A DNA stretch of 64,000 nt from Shimia sp. R10_1 (GCF_017744095.1 NZ_JAGHQX010000009.1:124001-188000), one strand, 5' to 3'. Counted from the stretch's first letter, positions 52,677 to 62,503 are shown. Numbers and translations: made by a program. The notes: generated by a model from the sequence alone, not told the origin.

Positions 52677-53672
52677 TTAGCCGTCTAGGTTGCTGAGGTG
52701 CGCGGCTGCGGCCTGACTGATGGTGGCAAGTTCAGCTTCGCTCAACCGGAGCAAGCCTGCCTTCGCATTCTCCGCCGCCTGATCTGCATCGCGCGCGCCA
52801 CAAAGTGAAAATGTGATGCCAGGCTGTTGCAGCGTCCAGGCAATCACAATTTGCGCTTTGGTCGCGCCATGGGCCTCAGCAATGGGGGCGATCGCCGCCA
52901 TCAACTGCGCCACCTTTTGACGGTTTGCCATCGAGAACCGCGGGTTGTCTTTGCGTTGATCATCGCCTTCAAACACCCGGTCAGGACCCATCTTGCCCGA
53001 CAGCAATCCCAGCGCCAGCGAAGAGTAGCTCAGGATCGACACGCCCTGCTGCAGACAGAGCGGGGCCATCTCAACTTCGACCGCGCGGTTGACCATGGAG
53101 TATTCCTCCTGGACCGCATCTAGCTGGCCTGCGGCTAGGTAGGCGCGCACATCCGCAGGCGTTGTATTGCTTGCCCCGATAGAGCGGATTTTGCCCTGCT
53201 GCTTCAGAAGCTCCAGCGCCTCCATTGTTTCGACAACGGGCGTTGTCGGATCCTGCCAATGGGTGATGTAATGGTCGATATAGTCCGTGCCGAGACGTTT
53301 GAGACTCTGTTCGACCTCATAGACAATCGCATCTTTGCCCAGATAGCGATGTACGGGCGCGCCGTCATAATCAAAGAAGTGGTTGCCTTTCTGAGTGTGC
53401 CAGACAAGACCGCATTTGGTGGCAAGCACCACCTGATCTCGCTGGTTTTTGATGGCTTTGCCGACGATTTCTTCGGCAACACCCTGACCATAGGCAGGGG
53501 CCGTGTCGATCAGGCTGATACCGGCATCAATGGAGGCTTCAATCGCTTTGATTGAGCGCGCCTCATCCGTGCCGCCCCACATCCAGCCGCCAATCGCCCA
53601 GGTGCCAAGCCCAATGGCGGACGCCTTTATGCCCGACTGGCCGATTTCGCGTTTTAGCATTTCATGCGACAT
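52677..53672 (-). CDS. Aldo/keto reductase
   Basis: 331 residues. The catalytic tetrad can be read: Asp and Tyr in IDTAPAYGQG, Lys in LATKCGL, His in YITHWQD. NADPH-site elements are IGASNTTPADVRAYL and SLCGARDADQAAENA. ATG 53672 follows AAGGAAG and overlaps the SorC stop by eleven bases. It may reduce the aldehyde made by the aldolase, or act on the incoming sugar. Cytoplasmic. Confidence 0.92.
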   Translation of the reverse strand: MSHEMLKREIGQSGIKASAIGLGTWAIGGWMWGGTDEARSIKAIEASIDAGISLIDTAPAYGQGVAEEIVGKAIKNQRDQVVLATKCGLVWHTQKGNHFFDYDGAPVHRYLGKDAIVYEVEQSLKRLGTDYIDHYITHWQDPTTPVVETMEALELLKQQGKIRSIGASNTTPADVRAYLAAGQLDAVQEEYSMVNRAVEVEMAPLCLQQGVSILSYSSLALGLLSGKMGPDRVFEGDDQRKDNPRFSMANRQKVAQLMAAIAPIAEAHGATKAQIVIAWTLQQPGITFSLCGARDADQAAENAKAGLLRLSEAELATISQAAAAHLSNLDG

Positions 53673-54642
53673 GTTCACTTCCTTCATATTGCTGCAGCAC
53701 CGCTGCGGCCGTGTCTTCGTCCACGATCAAGGACTCCAGAAAACCACCATTCAGGGCAGCTTTGATCGGGCTCACTTTGCTGGTGCCTGCGGCAATGCCG
53801 ATCACCCGCTCACATTGGCCAAGTTCCTGAGGAGACAGCGCAACAAGGCGCGAATTCAGGGCAAAATTCGCCACCGCGCCATTCTCGCGGATCAGATGGG
53901 CCATGAATTCTCCGACAACGCCTGTTCCCACCAGCATTTTGCGGTCTGCCTCGGGCACGGGGTGCAAGTCGTAGTAGCTTGACTGAGCCGGTTGAACGGA
54001 ACCGATCCCAACAAGCGCGATGTTCGCGCGCCGCGCCAAGTCCAGCACTTCTTTGATTGAGGACACCCCCATCAACATGTCCCTCTGCGCCTGACTTTCC
54101 GCAAAGAGTGGCGCATGCAGGAGCATGGTCTTGCCCCCCAAGCGCTCCGCCAGACGTGTCGCCAGATGGTTCACATCGGTGAAGTACTTACCCTGCACTC
54201 CCCCAGTGAGCGGTACCACTGTGACGTCCCAGGCGCGCTCCACCTCCAGGCTATCGACCAAAGCGCTGACCGCCTTCCCGCCGGTGATTGCGATCACATC
54301 GCCATCTCTCAGGGTTTCTGTCAAATGGCTGGCCGCGGCGCGCCCAACCTGCTGCAATGTTGCCTTCTCACTGCCGTCCACCGTGGGGGTGACAACGGCG
54401 CTGTCGAGGCGCGCAAAGCGGCTAAGCGCGTCCTCCAGATCCATCAAACGCTGGAACGGGCTGTCGATTTCGATCTTGAGCATCCCAAGCTTGCGTCCCT
54501 GGGTGATCAACCGGTTCACTTTGGATGTTGAAAGGTTGAGCTCGCTTGCGATCTCTGACTGCTTTTTGCCTTCGATGAAATGTAGGACCAGCACAGCGTG
54601 GATTTGGCGCACCGTTTCAAAGTCTTGTCTGCGTTCTGCCAT
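53662..54642 (-). CDS. SorC/DeoR-type sugar-binding regulator (EryD/LsrR class)
   Basis: 326 residues. N-terminal helix-turn-helix IHAVLVLHFIEGKKQSEIASELNLSTSKVNRLITQG (about 15-50), then the SorC sugar-phosphate domain: VGRAAASHLTETLRDGDVIAITGGKAVSALVDSL, VVPLTGGVQGKYFTDVNHLA and CERVIGIAAGTSKVSPIKAALNGG. ATG 54642 is preferred to GTG 54651 because GAGG lies eight bases before it. SorC proteins repress polyol or AI-2 operons and respond to a phosphorylated sugar. Embedded in the operon ten bases after the permease stop; likely regulator of the promoter near 58300. Confidence 0.92.
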   Translation of the reverse strand: MAERRQDFETVRQIHAVLVLHFIEGKKQSEIASELNLSTSKVNRLITQGRKLGMLKIEIDSPFQRLMDLEDALSRFARLDSAVVTPTVDGSEKATLQQVGRAAASHLTETLRDGDVIAITGGKAVSALVDSLEVERAWDVTVVPLTGGVQGKYFTDVNHLATRLAERLGGKTMLLHAPLFAESQAQRDMLMGVSSIKEVLDLARRANIALVGIGSVQPAQSSYYDLHPVPEADRKMLVGTGVVGEFMAHLIRENGAVANFALNSRLVALSPQELGQCERVIGIAAGTSKVSPIKAALNGGFLESLIVDEDTAAAVLQQYEGSEHVA

Positions 54643-54652
54643 CCCCTTCACC

Positions 54653-55648
54653 TCAGCGCCGTTTCTTGTTGAGGTAGTGGTCGATGGTCACAGCCGCGAG
54701 CAGGATCGAGCCACGGATGATGTCCTGCCAATAGACCGACACATCCAAAAGTGCGAGCGAGGAGGACACCACAGACAACAGCACCGTACCAAGGATCGCC
54801 CCGAAGATAGAGCCAGATCCGCCATTCAGGCTGGCCCCGCCGATCACCGCTGCGGCGATCACATTAAGTTCCATCCCCAGACCAAAGGTCGGCTGCGCAG
54901 ACCCAAAGCGCGCCATATAGATGATGCCTGCAAAACCACAGAGCGCAGAGCAAAGCGTGGTGGTCAGAAACACAACCTTCTTGGTGCGAATGCCGGAATA
55001 GGCCGCAGCTTTTTCATTGGAGCCGGTGTAAAACACTTTGCGGAACATGGTGGTGCGGCGCAGCATGAAATCGGCCGCAATCACAACCACAAAGAAGATG
55101 ATGATCACTACAGGGATGGGGCCGATGGAGCCTTGTCCAATGAATTTGAACTCTGGTGGCAGCGTGTAGAGGCCAATGGGGCGGCCACCGGTGGCCAGCA
55201 AACAAATCCCACGGGCAATCACCATGATCGCGAGCGAGACAATAAAGTGATGCAAGCCGATCCGCGTGGTGAAAAACCCCATGAAAGAGCCAATAGCGGT
55301 GCAAGCAAAAATTGCCATCGCAGAGGCGACCCACGGATCGATCCCTTGCAAAAACAACCAGCCCGCAATGACGCCAGCAAGGGCTGTGACTGAGCCCACC
55401 GAAAGGTCGATACCACCGGAAATCAACAGGACAGTCATGCCGACCACCACGATGCCTTCCACCGCGAATGCCATGGTCATGGCGCGGATGTTCACCCAAG
55501 TCAGAAAATAGGGCGAGGCAAAGGACATGCCGATGAAAAGCGCCAGAATAATGACGATCAGCCCTGTTTCCCGCATGCGGATCAAGCGCCCCAAAAGAGA
55601 GTGCTCCTTGCTGTCATCGACGGCTCCGATGTTCACTGATTGCTCCAT
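54653..55648 (-). CDS. Ribose-type ABC permease (RbsC-like)
   Basis: 331 residues, about eight to ten helices. Family motifs are VEGIVVVGMTVLLISGGIDLSVGSVTALAGVIAGWLF (as separate segments), GLHHFIVSLAIMVIARGI, and NVIAAAVIGGASLNGGSGSIFGAILGTVLL. ATG 55648 follows AAGGGGGAG; ATG 55663 overlaps the ATPase stop (ATGA) and is the alternative. Forms a homodimeric channel with the RbsA-like ATPase. Confidence 0.93.
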   Translation of the reverse strand: MEQSVNIGAVDDSKEHSLLGRLIRMRETGLIVIILALFIGMSFASPYFLTWVNIRAMTMAFAVEGIVVVGMTVLLISGGIDLSVGSVTALAGVIAGWLFLQGIDPWVASAMAIFACTAIGSFMGFFTTRIGLHHFIVSLAIMVIARGICLLATGGRPIGLYTLPPEFKFIGQGSIGPIPVVIIIFFVVVIAADFMLRRTTMFRKVFYTGSNEKAAAYSGIRTKKVVFLTTTLCSALCGFAGIIYMARFGSAQPTFGLGMELNVIAAAVIGGASLNGGSGSIFGAILGTVLLSVVSSSLALLDVSVYWQDIIRGSILLAAVTIDHYLNKKRR

Positions 55649-55659
55649 TTTCTCCCCCT

Positions 55660-57183
55660 TCATTGCGCTGCTGAGAGCGCCGCATCTGCGCCAGAGGCCA
55701 GATGCATGATATTTTCTTCTGTCATTTGATCGCCCGTTACCTCGCCCGTAATGTGGCCCTCGTGGATGACCAGCACACGGTCGCAGACACCGATCAATTC
55801 GGGCAGCTCTGAGGAAATCACCACGATGCCCACGCCTTCATTGGCGAGATCGCGCAAGATACGGTGGATCTCCACCTTGGCCCCCACATCGACTCCGCGG
55901 GTTGGCTCATCCAGAAAGATCAGACGCGGATTGACCGACAGCATTTTCGCGATGGCGACCTTTTGTTGGTTGCCGCCAGACAGCGAAGACACCGGATCAT
56001 TCAGCCCGCCACATTTCAGATTGAGTTTGCGGCCGAGCCGATCCGCCTGATCGACTTCTTTGCGCGTCTGGATCAAACCAAGGCCGCTGGCGACCTGCTC
56101 TACTTTCAGCGCGGAGACATTGCTGGCGATGGACATGTCCAAAAACACGCCGTCGCCTTTGCGGTCTTCTGATAAATAGACCATGCCCGCCTCTATGCTG
56201 TCCTGATAGTCACGCAGCTTGAGCTGCGCTCCGTTCAGCCAGAGGTCGCCGGTGACCTCTCCCTCCAGCGCGCAGATACCTTTGGCAATTTCACTGCGCC
56301 CAGCGCCTATAAGACCGGCAAAGCCCAGGATCTCTCCTTTCTTCAGCGAGAAGGACACATCGCTGAAACGCGTGGCTTCGGTCAGGTTCTCAACCCGCAA
56401 CACTTCTGTGTCGCTTCGATCATCGGGATGTTGCTTGTCTGGATAGAGATCCCCAAGTTCGCGCCCCACCATGGCATTCACCACGTCGCTCGGAGTGATG
56501 TCGGCGACAGTGTCGGTACGTACATAACGCCCATCCCGAAACACCGAGACCCGGTCGCAGTTTTCAAAGATCTCGACCATCCGGTGTGAGATATAGATGA
56601 TGGAAATCCCACGATCCGCCAGCTGCCGCATGATGCCAAACAGCACCTGCGCCTCGGTTTCGGTCAGCGCGGCGGTGGGCTCATCCAGAATAAGCACGCG
56701 GCAATCAAGCGTCAGCGCCTTAGCAATCTCAACAAGCTGTTGATTGGAAATTGAAAGATCACGCACCAGAACCGCCGGATCAATGCTGGAAAGCTGCGCA
56801 AAGACCTGACGCGCTTTTTCTTCGATGCCCTTATAATCCATCAGAAAAGCGCGGCTAGCGTTGGTGGTCGCCATAAAGATGTTTTCGGCCACAGAGACAT
56901 CAGGGCAAAGCGCAATCTCCTGATGTACAAAGCCAATCCCGCGTTTCTGCGCCTCCGCTGGGGACTGCATGCGCACTTTGTGACCGTCGAGCCAGATCTC
57001 GCCGCTGTCGGGCTGCAAGATCCCGTCGATGATGTTCATCAAGGTCGACTTGCCCGCGCCGTTTTCCCCGGCAATCGCGTGGATCTCTCCTTTGCGCAGC
57101 TCGAAATCCACCCCTTTCAGTGCCTTCACCGGCCCGAAGGATTTGGAGAGCTTGGATATTTTAAGGATTACATCCCCAGTCAT
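55660..57183 (-). CDS. Ribose-type ABC ATPase, duplicated (RbsA-like)
   Basis: 507 residues with two ABC domains. First domain: Walker [27 protein letters not shown] in place of the signature, Walker [13 protein letters not shown]. Second domain: [14 protein letters not shown] (degenerate Walker A), signature [15 protein letters not shown], Walker [13 protein letters not shown]. This is the standard carbohydrate-uptake CUT2 arrangement. ATG 57183 is the start; the longer frame to 57231 is out of family. Confidence 0.94.
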   Translation of the reverse strand: MTGDVILKISKLSKSFGPVKALKGVDFELRKGEIHAIAGENGAGKSTLMNIIDGILQPDSGEIWLDGHKVRMQSPAEAQKRGIGFVHQEIALCPDVSVAENIFMATTNASRAFLMDYKGIEEKARQVFAQLSSIDPAVLVRDLSISNQQLVEIAKALTLDCRVLILDEPTAALTETEAQVLFGIMRQLADRGISIIYISHRMVEIFENCDRVSVFRDGRYVRTDTVADITPSDVVNAMVGRELGDLYPDKQHPDDRSDTEVLRVENLTEATRFSDVSFSLKKGEILGFAGLIGAGRSEIAKGICALEGEVTGDLWLNGAQLKLRDYQDSIEAGMVYLSEDRKGDGVFLDMSIASNVSALKVEQVASGLGLIQTRKEVDQADRLGRKLNLKCGGLNDPVSSLSGGNQQKVAIAKMLSVNPRLIFLDEPTRGVDVGAKVEIHRILRDLANEGVGIVVISSELPELIGVCDRVLVIHEGHITGEVTGDQMTEENIMHLASGADAALSAAQ

Positions 57184-57266
57184 AGCGCCCACTTTTCTCT
57201 GAAGTCTTGTTGTTGGAAGCAGCTGCCCCACACGCCAGCGGAGCAGCCAAACTCAACTCAATCCGA

Positions 57267-58274
57267 TCAGCTCGGATCGCGGCCTTCCATGTAGGCATTC
57301 AGATCAAAGCTCTCAGCATTCGCTTTGGTGATGACCGAGAAGCCATTGTCCACAAACGGGATCTGAACCGGGTTGTAGCCAGAGACCTTGTAGTCATTGA
57401 ACGGATCAAAAACGTCAGACTTCGCCGCCATGAACACAGACATAAAGCCCATGAAGCCCTGCATGCCCTGATTTGGGTTCAGCGCCGCATAGATGTTGCC
57501 CGCTTTGATATGCTCTAGCGTTGTTGGTGTCACATCAGCGTGCATCACCATCACATCAGACTCGGCCTCAAGAATAGCAGCCACGGCACCTTCGGCGGAG
57601 CCTGCCTCCGGGATCCAGATGGCTTTCAGGTTTGGGTTCGCCTGAACGATAGATGCGGTCGCGCGATAGGCGGCGTTGCTGTCCTGATTGGTGGCCTGGC
57701 GCCCGACCAGTTTGGTGTTCGGATAGTGCTCTTCCATGTAGGACAGGAAGGCTGTGACACGCAGATCGTGGTTGGACTGACCCGGATTCTCCAGAACTGC
57801 GAATTCGAAACTGTCGCCCAGTTCACCCACAAAGGCCTCGGCGGCATATTTCGCCTCTGCAAGGTTGTCTGAGGTGATGTAGGCGGAGCGCTTTGAATTT
57901 GGCGAGTCCGCGGCAAATGTCGTTATTTCGGTGCCGTTGTCGATCGCGCGGTTGATTGGTTCAATGAATGGATCCGCTTGCATTGGGTGCAGCAGGATAC
58001 CTGCCGGGGCTTTCACCAGATCCTGTTCAAAAGAGGCAATCTGTTTGGTGATGTCGTAATCTGGAGTGCCCGAGAAAATGGTTTCACACCCAAAAGCGGC
58101 CGCTGCTTGTTTAAAGCCCTGATAGACGGGCACCCAGTATGGATGCCCTGACACCATGACATTCATGATGTAAGTTTCGCCCGGATCACACTTCAGCGTG
58201 TCTGCCTGCGCCACGCCAACAGCGGTTGTCAGCGACAAAGCGGCGCATAAAGCCATCTGCTTAAATTTGACCAT
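57267..58274 (-). CDS. Ribose-type ABC substrate-binding protein (RbsB-like)
   Basis: 335 residues. Signal peptide MALCAALSLTTAVGVAQA, mature from DTLKCDPGE. Type I binding fold of the CUT2 class: ETYIMNVMVSGHPYWVPVYQGFKQAAAAFGC, AGILLHPMQADPFIEPINRAIDNGTEITTFAADSPNSKRSAYITSDN and AIWIPEAGSAEGAVAAI as successive elements. ATG 58274 follows GGGAGGAATAGG. First gene of the operon running to at least 48497. Ligand is a sugar or polyol; the downstream enzymes suggest a polyol. Confidence 0.93.
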   Translation of the reverse strand: MVKFKQMALCAALSLTTAVGVAQADTLKCDPGETYIMNVMVSGHPYWVPVYQGFKQAAAAFGCETIFSGTPDYDITKQIASFEQDLVKAPAGILLHPMQADPFIEPINRAIDNGTEITTFAADSPNSKRSAYITSDNLAEAKYAAEAFVGELGDSFEFAVLENPGQSNHDLRVTAFLSYMEEHYPNTKLVGRQATNQDSNAAYRATASIVQANPNLKAIWIPEAGSAEGAVAAILEAESDVMVMHADVTPTTLEHIKAGNIYAALNPNQGMQGFMGFMSVFMAAKSDVFDPFNDYKVSGYNPVQIPFVDNGFSVITKANAESFDLNAYMEGRDPS

Positions 58275-58597
58275 AATCCTATTCCTCCCACGGTCGATTG
58301 ACCTTGTGACGCAGCCTCTCCTCAAGCGCGCCGCAAGAAATTTCATCCTGTGCAGTTTCTTGCACTGACCCTGAGTTAGAGAGGAAATGGCACCTCAATC
58401 AATCGAACAAGCAAAATTTCTCAGAAGCTGAAATTTATTTCACAATTTCCGTAGACTCGCGAAAAAGCTTGGTCGGGCTTCAGCATCGACAGGTGGGGAT
58501 AAACAAGCCCGTGGATCAAGGGGGCGTTCGCCCTACTCGCGCGTGGAGGGCGCAGGACTGTGCGCGCGGCTTTCGACCAGCGCACACAGCTAAATCA
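58275..58597. other. Region between D-lactate dehydrogenase and RbsB-like genes
   Basis: 323 bases, no supported gene. On the minus strand the first part holds hairpins TGTGCGC/GCGCACA (58559-58586) and GGGCG/CGCCC (58522-58533) that may end the lactate operon, though no T-run follows. The rest holds the promoter of the polyol operon, with an AT-rich segment and the inverted repeat listed at 58414. Confidence 0.5.
58414..58436. promoter_or_regulatory. Inverted repeat upstream of polyol operon, candidate SorC site
   Basis: AAATTTC (58414-58420) and GAAATTT (58430-58436), 7-bp arms with a 9-base spacer, 140 bases upstream of the RbsB-like start. A shorter GAAATTTC palindrome lies at 58337-58344. 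Candidate operators for the SorC regulator. Confidence 0.45.
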
Positions 58598-60280
58598 TCA
58601 GCTTGCGCCATAGTGCTTTGCCCGACTCATTTTCCCGATGCCAGGGTTGAATGAGTTGGTCGGATCGCAATCGCGATAATGCGCCGCCAATGCCGGTTTG
58701 GCTGTGTAGAGGTGGCCCACATTGTGTTCAGCGGGGTATTCAGCGCCGCGCTCATCCAGAATTTTCAGCATCGCGGCCTTCAGCGCTAAGGGATCGCAGC
58801 CTTTTTTCACCACATAGTCCTGATGGAACACGTGGCACATAAGATGCCCATAGTAGACCTTCGCCGCAATCTGATCGAGCAGATCCTGTGGCAGTTTTTC
58901 AAGCCACGCACGATCGTCGCGACGTAGAGCGATATCGAGTGAAAGAATGCCTTCGGACTCCTTGGCATGCACATGGCCATACCGAACCGCTGCGCCCGCC
59001 GCTGCAAACCTATGCAGTCCAGCAATTTTTGCCTCTCGCGGAGAACAGGTCACATAATCTGCATCTGTGTTGTCAAAGAGTTCCGGCAAGAGCTGTGCTG
59101 CCTCTTCGATGCCACCATCATGCATTTTCAGGATCAGGTGGTGTTCAAATCGATCGCGGTAGGATCGCAGAAACGCCGGCAGGTGCTGTGGCCAGATCTT
59201 TGACACCAGCTGCATAAACTTGTCCGTGAACCCACGGGTCAAAGAGAATTTGTTCAATCGTGCGTCGATCGCCCCTTTCAGGGCGAAGAACATCGGCAAT
59301 CGGTCAGTGCCCAGTTTGTCGATCATCACCAGCGTGTCTTTGCCATAGACCGCCGCAATATCGAAACACTCGCGATGCATGTATTCTGCAGAGACCGGCA
59401 GGGTTTCGAAACCTTTCAGAATGCGGCGGCGCAGCTCTGTGAGCTGATCCGGATCATTGGTGCCGATGTAAAATGTTTGCTCACGCTCATAGGTTGGGAA
59501 GGTGTCCAGACGCACCGCAAACACCACGAGCTTTCCGGCACAACCGGACACTTCATACAGCAGGCGTGGGTCATTGTTGTAGCGCGCTGGGCTGCGCGCA
59601 TCAGCGTCACGCACAATCTCTTCGTAATCTGTATCGCGGGCTTTGCGGCCTTCCGGCGTTGGGCTGTTTTTGTCATAATCGCCCGCCTCCAGCCGTGTCA
59701 GCATTTCCTCAGGAGTGTCACCAAGCTCAATGCCCAGATGGTTGACAAGCTCAAGCGCGCCGGTTTCATCAATCCGGGCAAAAAGCGCCAATTCGGTATA
59801 GCTGGGCCCGCGTTCACAGAGCGCCCCGCCTGAATTGTTGCACACCCCGCCCGTGATCGAAGCGCCAATGCTGCTTGAGCCGATCACCGAGTGCGGCGTG
59901 CGCCCGAGGGGGCGCAGCAGTTTTTCCAGCTCAAACAAGCTGGCACCTGGCAGGCTCAGCACCTGCTCACCGTCCTGCAAGAGATGCAGACCTTTGATTT
60001 TGCTCGAATTCAGCACAACAATGGGGCGGTCATAGGTGCCTTTGGGTGTCGATCCTTCGGTGAGCCCCGTGTTGGCAGCCTGCATGACAACAACAACATC
60101 AGCGGCAACACAAGCCTGAAGAACCTGCCACATCTGCAGCAGGTTTGTTGGCATCACAACCGCAATGGCCTCGCCCTCGCCGGACCGAAACCCCTTGCGG
60201 AACCGTTCCGTCTGACTGGAGGAGGTCAACAGATTTTTGGAACCAACGATCTGATCAAGCTGTTGAAGCAACGCAGACAT
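58598..60280 (-). CDS. dld: Quinone-dependent D-lactate dehydrogenase
   Basis: 560 residues, close to E. coli Dld (571). N-terminal FAD-binding domain (FRSGEGEAIAVVMPTNLLQMWQVLQACVAADVVVVMQAANTGLTEGSTP in separate segments; ITGGVCNNSGGALCERGPSYTE), then the membrane-attachment and cap domains typical of Dld (ARYNNDPRLLYEVSGCAGKLVVFAVRLDTFP, PAEHNVGHLYTAKPAL and DPTNSFNPGIGKMS at the C-terminus). ATG 60280 follows AAAGGGAGGAG. Oxidises D-lactate to pyruvate, feeding electrons to quinone at the inner membrane. It lies 20 bases after a TRAP transporter gene, supporting lactate uptake. Confidence 0.93.
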   Translation of the reverse strand: MSALLQQLDQIVGSKNLLTSSSQTERFRKGFRSGEGEAIAVVMPTNLLQMWQVLQACVAADVVVVMQAANTGLTEGSTPKGTYDRPIVVLNSSKIKGLHLLQDGEQVLSLPGASLFELEKLLRPLGRTPHSVIGSSSIGASITGGVCNNSGGALCERGPSYTELALFARIDETGALELVNHLGIELGDTPEEMLTRLEAGDYDKNSPTPEGRKARDTDYEEIVRDADARSPARYNNDPRLLYEVSGCAGKLVVFAVRLDTFPTYEREQTFYIGTNDPDQLTELRRRILKGFETLPVSAEYMHRECFDIAAVYGKDTLVMIDKLGTDRLPMFFALKGAIDARLNKFSLTRGFTDKFMQLVSKIWPQHLPAFLRSYRDRFEHHLILKMHDGGIEEAAQLLPELFDNTDADYVTCSPREAKIAGLHRFAAAGAAVRYGHVHAKESEGILSLDIALRRDDRAWLEKLPQDLLDQIAAKVYYGHLMCHVFHQDYVVKKGCDPLALKAAMLKILDERGAEYPAEHNVGHLYTAKPALAAHYRDCDPTNSFNPGIGKMSRAKHYGAS

Positions 60281-60300
60281 TTGCCACTCCTCCCTTTTTA

Positions 60301-62364
60301 TCAATAGGCCACGGACGGCAGCCACGTGACCAAAGCGGGCCACAAGAAAACCAAGCCAAGGCACAGTAGCTGCAACAGCACGAAAGGCACCACACCTTTG
60401 TAGATGTCGGTCAACTTCACCTCAGGCGGGCAAACACCTTTGAGATAAAACAGGGAAAAACCAACAGGCGGGGTCAGGAAACTTGTCTGCAGTGTCACAG
60501 CCACAAGGATCACAAACCAGATCAATGCAGGTTCATCCAAACCGAACCCCGGAATGCCAAGATCCAGCGCCATGACAACCGGCCCCATCAAAGGCAGGAC
60601 GATCAAGGTGATCTCAATCCAATCCAAGAAGAAGCCGAGAAGGAAACAGATGAACAGGATGAAGAGGATCGTGCCATTTGGCCCCAGTCCGGTGGATCCG
60701 ATCAGATGTTCGATGAATTCGTCCCCGCCCAGCTCGCGCAGCACAAAGGAGAACACAGTGGCCCCAAGGAAAATCGCGAAGATATAAGCGGTTGAATTGA
60801 AGGTTGCCTTACAGACGTTCCAAAGCTTCTTAAACGTCAGTTTGCGGTAGATCACGGCAAGCAAAGTTGCCCCGATCGCGCCCACACCCGATGCTTCGGT
60901 TGGGGTGGTTATGCCCGCAAAAATGGAGCCCAGGACTGCCAGAATAAGCCCAAGTGGCGGCAACACCGCGACCAGCACATCTTTGATGACGCTCCAGTCG
61001 GGTGCTTTCGCCCCTTCCGGCACCGGCGCTGCGGCGCGGTTGAGCTGGGCCACGATAAAGATATAGCCTAGATACAAGGTGCCAAGAAGAACACCGGGTA
61101 CCATCGCTGCCATAAACAGATCGCCTACGGACAGCGCCATCTGATCCGCCATAATCACCAGCATAATGGAGGGTGGGATCAGAATGCCCAGCGTGCCAGA
61201 GGCTGCAATCGTGCCGGTGGCAAGCGTCTTGGAGTATTTGTTCTGCAGCATCGTTGGCAGGCTTAGAACACCCAAAAGCACAACCGATGCCCCGACAATG
61301 CCGGTTGATGCGGCGAGCACGATGCCAATCAGGGTAACCGTGATCGCCAAACCGCCCCGCACGGTGCCAAACAGGCGTGTCATGGCCGTCATAAGACGTT
61401 CGGCAACCCCGCTTTCATCCAGCATCAACCCCATGAAGATAAACATAGGCAGCGCCACCAGAACCGCGTTGGACATGGTGGCATAGACGCGGTTAACCAC
61501 CGCGCCCAGCGTCAAATAGTCGAGACCCGTGAAAGTGCTTTCGAGCCCGGTCCAGAGCATCAGGTCATTGTCAAAGAGATAGGCTGCGAAGCCAAAAATC
61601 ATACCTGTGCCCGCAAGGGTCCAAGCCACGGGGAAGCCGGTGAACAACAAGCCGATGAAAGTCATGAACATCCCCATGACCATCATTTCCTCGGTGGTCT
61701 CCACTAGGAAATGCAGGCCCCAGGCCACGGCCATTGTCATGACAAACACCGAGGCCACGAGCAGAAGCGAGCGGCCTTCCCGCTCTTCGGGTGGGTTTTG
61801 GATCAGCGCATGCACATCGTGGATCAGACGGGCAACCGCCGCCAAACCAAGGAGCGTGAAGCTGAGAGGGATGACCGACTTGAAGATCCACAGGTTTGGC
61901 AGACCGGTGGCACTGGAAGAGCCTTCATCAACGCGGAAACTCTCATAAAAATAGTCATAGCCCTGATCGATCATCAGATAGACGAAGGGCGACAGTAGAA
62001 CGAGAATACCCAGAACTTCTATGATGCGTTGGGCCCGGCGTGACAATTGCATGTGAAACAGATCAACGCGCACGTGGCTGTCTGTCACCAGCGCGTAGGA
62101 CACACCAAACATTGTGACCAAGCCGTAAAAATGCCACTGAAGCTCATCAAGTTTGGGGAAGTTCAGATTGAACGCATAGCGCATCACAACCTGAGACACG
62201 ATTGCCGCAATCAATAGCAGGTTGGCCAGCATGACAATATGGCCAACACTCTTAATCAGAGTATCCAGAAAGACCGCAATCGGCTGCGTGTCTTTGTCTG
62301 GGTGTTCAATGATCTCTTCGAATGTCTCTGCGACATCACCACGATAGTCGGTTTGCATCGTCAT
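60301..62364 (-). CDS. TRAP transporter fused permease (DctQ-DctM)
   Basis: 687 residues. Residues about 1-200 are a DctQ-like part (LANLLLIAAIVSQVVMRYAFNLNFPKLDELQWHFYGL) and residues about 235-687 a DctM-like part (GMFMTFIGLLFTGFPVAWTLAGTGMIFGF, GIVGASVVLLGVLSLPTML, SGTLGILIPPSIMLVIM, SFLTPPVGFSLFYLKGV), joined by an extra helix pair. The fusion is common in the lactate/2-oxoacid TRAP group. ATG 62364 follows GGAGGAG. Works with the DctP-like protein upstream and feeds the D-lactate dehydrogenase. Confidence 0.93.
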   Translation of the reverse strand: MTMQTDYRGDVAETFEEIIEHPDKDTQPIAVFLDTLIKSVGHIVMLANLLLIAAIVSQVVMRYAFNLNFPKLDELQWHFYGLVTMFGVSYALVTDSHVRVDLFHMQLSRRAQRIIEVLGILVLLSPFVYLMIDQGYDYFYESFRVDEGSSSATGLPNLWIFKSVIPLSFTLLGLAAVARLIHDVHALIQNPPEEREGRSLLLVASVFVMTMAVAWGLHFLVETTEEMMVMGMFMTFIGLLFTGFPVAWTLAGTGMIFGFAAYLFDNDLMLWTGLESTFTGLDYLTLGAVVNRVYATMSNAVLVALPMFIFMGLMLDESGVAERLMTAMTRLFGTVRGGLAITVTLIGIVLAASTGIVGASVVLLGVLSLPTMLQNKYSKTLATGTIAASGTLGILIPPSIMLVIMADQMALSVGDLFMAAMVPGVLLGTLYLGYIFIVAQLNRAAAPVPEGAKAPDWSVIKDVLVAVLPPLGLILAVLGSIFAGITTPTEASGVGAIGATLLAVIYRKLTFKKLWNVCKATFNSTAYIFAIFLGATVFSFVLRELGGDEFIEHLIGSTGLGPNGTILFILFICFLLGFFLDWIEITLIVLPLMGPVVMALDLGIPGFGLDEPALIWFVILVAVTLQTSFLTPPVGFSLFYLKGVCPPEVKLTDIYKGVVPFVLLQLLCLGLVFLWPALVTWLPSVAY

Positions 62365-62447
62365 CGGGGACTCCTCCGGTTGCGGCGTGTCTGTAGGCCG
62401 CGACAGGCGCGATCTGCCTGCCCAAAATCTCAATTCGGCTGTCAGTA

Positions 62448-62482
62448 AGATGCGCCGAGACTGGGAGGTCCTCGGCGCATCT
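62448..62482 (-). other. Strong hairpin between binding-protein and permease genes
   Basis: A 12-bp perfect stem AGATGCGCCGAG / CTCGGCGCATCT with an 11-base loop, 21 bases after the binding-protein stop. No T-run follows on the minus strand. Likely a 3' stabiliser for the binding-protein mRNA. Confidence 0.7.
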
Positions 62483-62503
62483 CTCGCGGGCTAACGGGTG
62501 CTG

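Noticed and set aside
54125-55393. 422-codon plus-strand frame across the SorC and RbsC-like genes
   Set aside because: It spans two well-supported minus-strand genes and the gap between them; low-complexity translation.
48497-58274. Autoinducer-2 (Lsr) uptake operon
   Set aside because: SorC regulator, FGGY kinase, LsrF-like aldolase and ribose-type ABC fit, but LsrG is absent, there is one permease gene instead of two, and a GlpD-like dehydrogenase and aldo/keto reductase point to polyol use.
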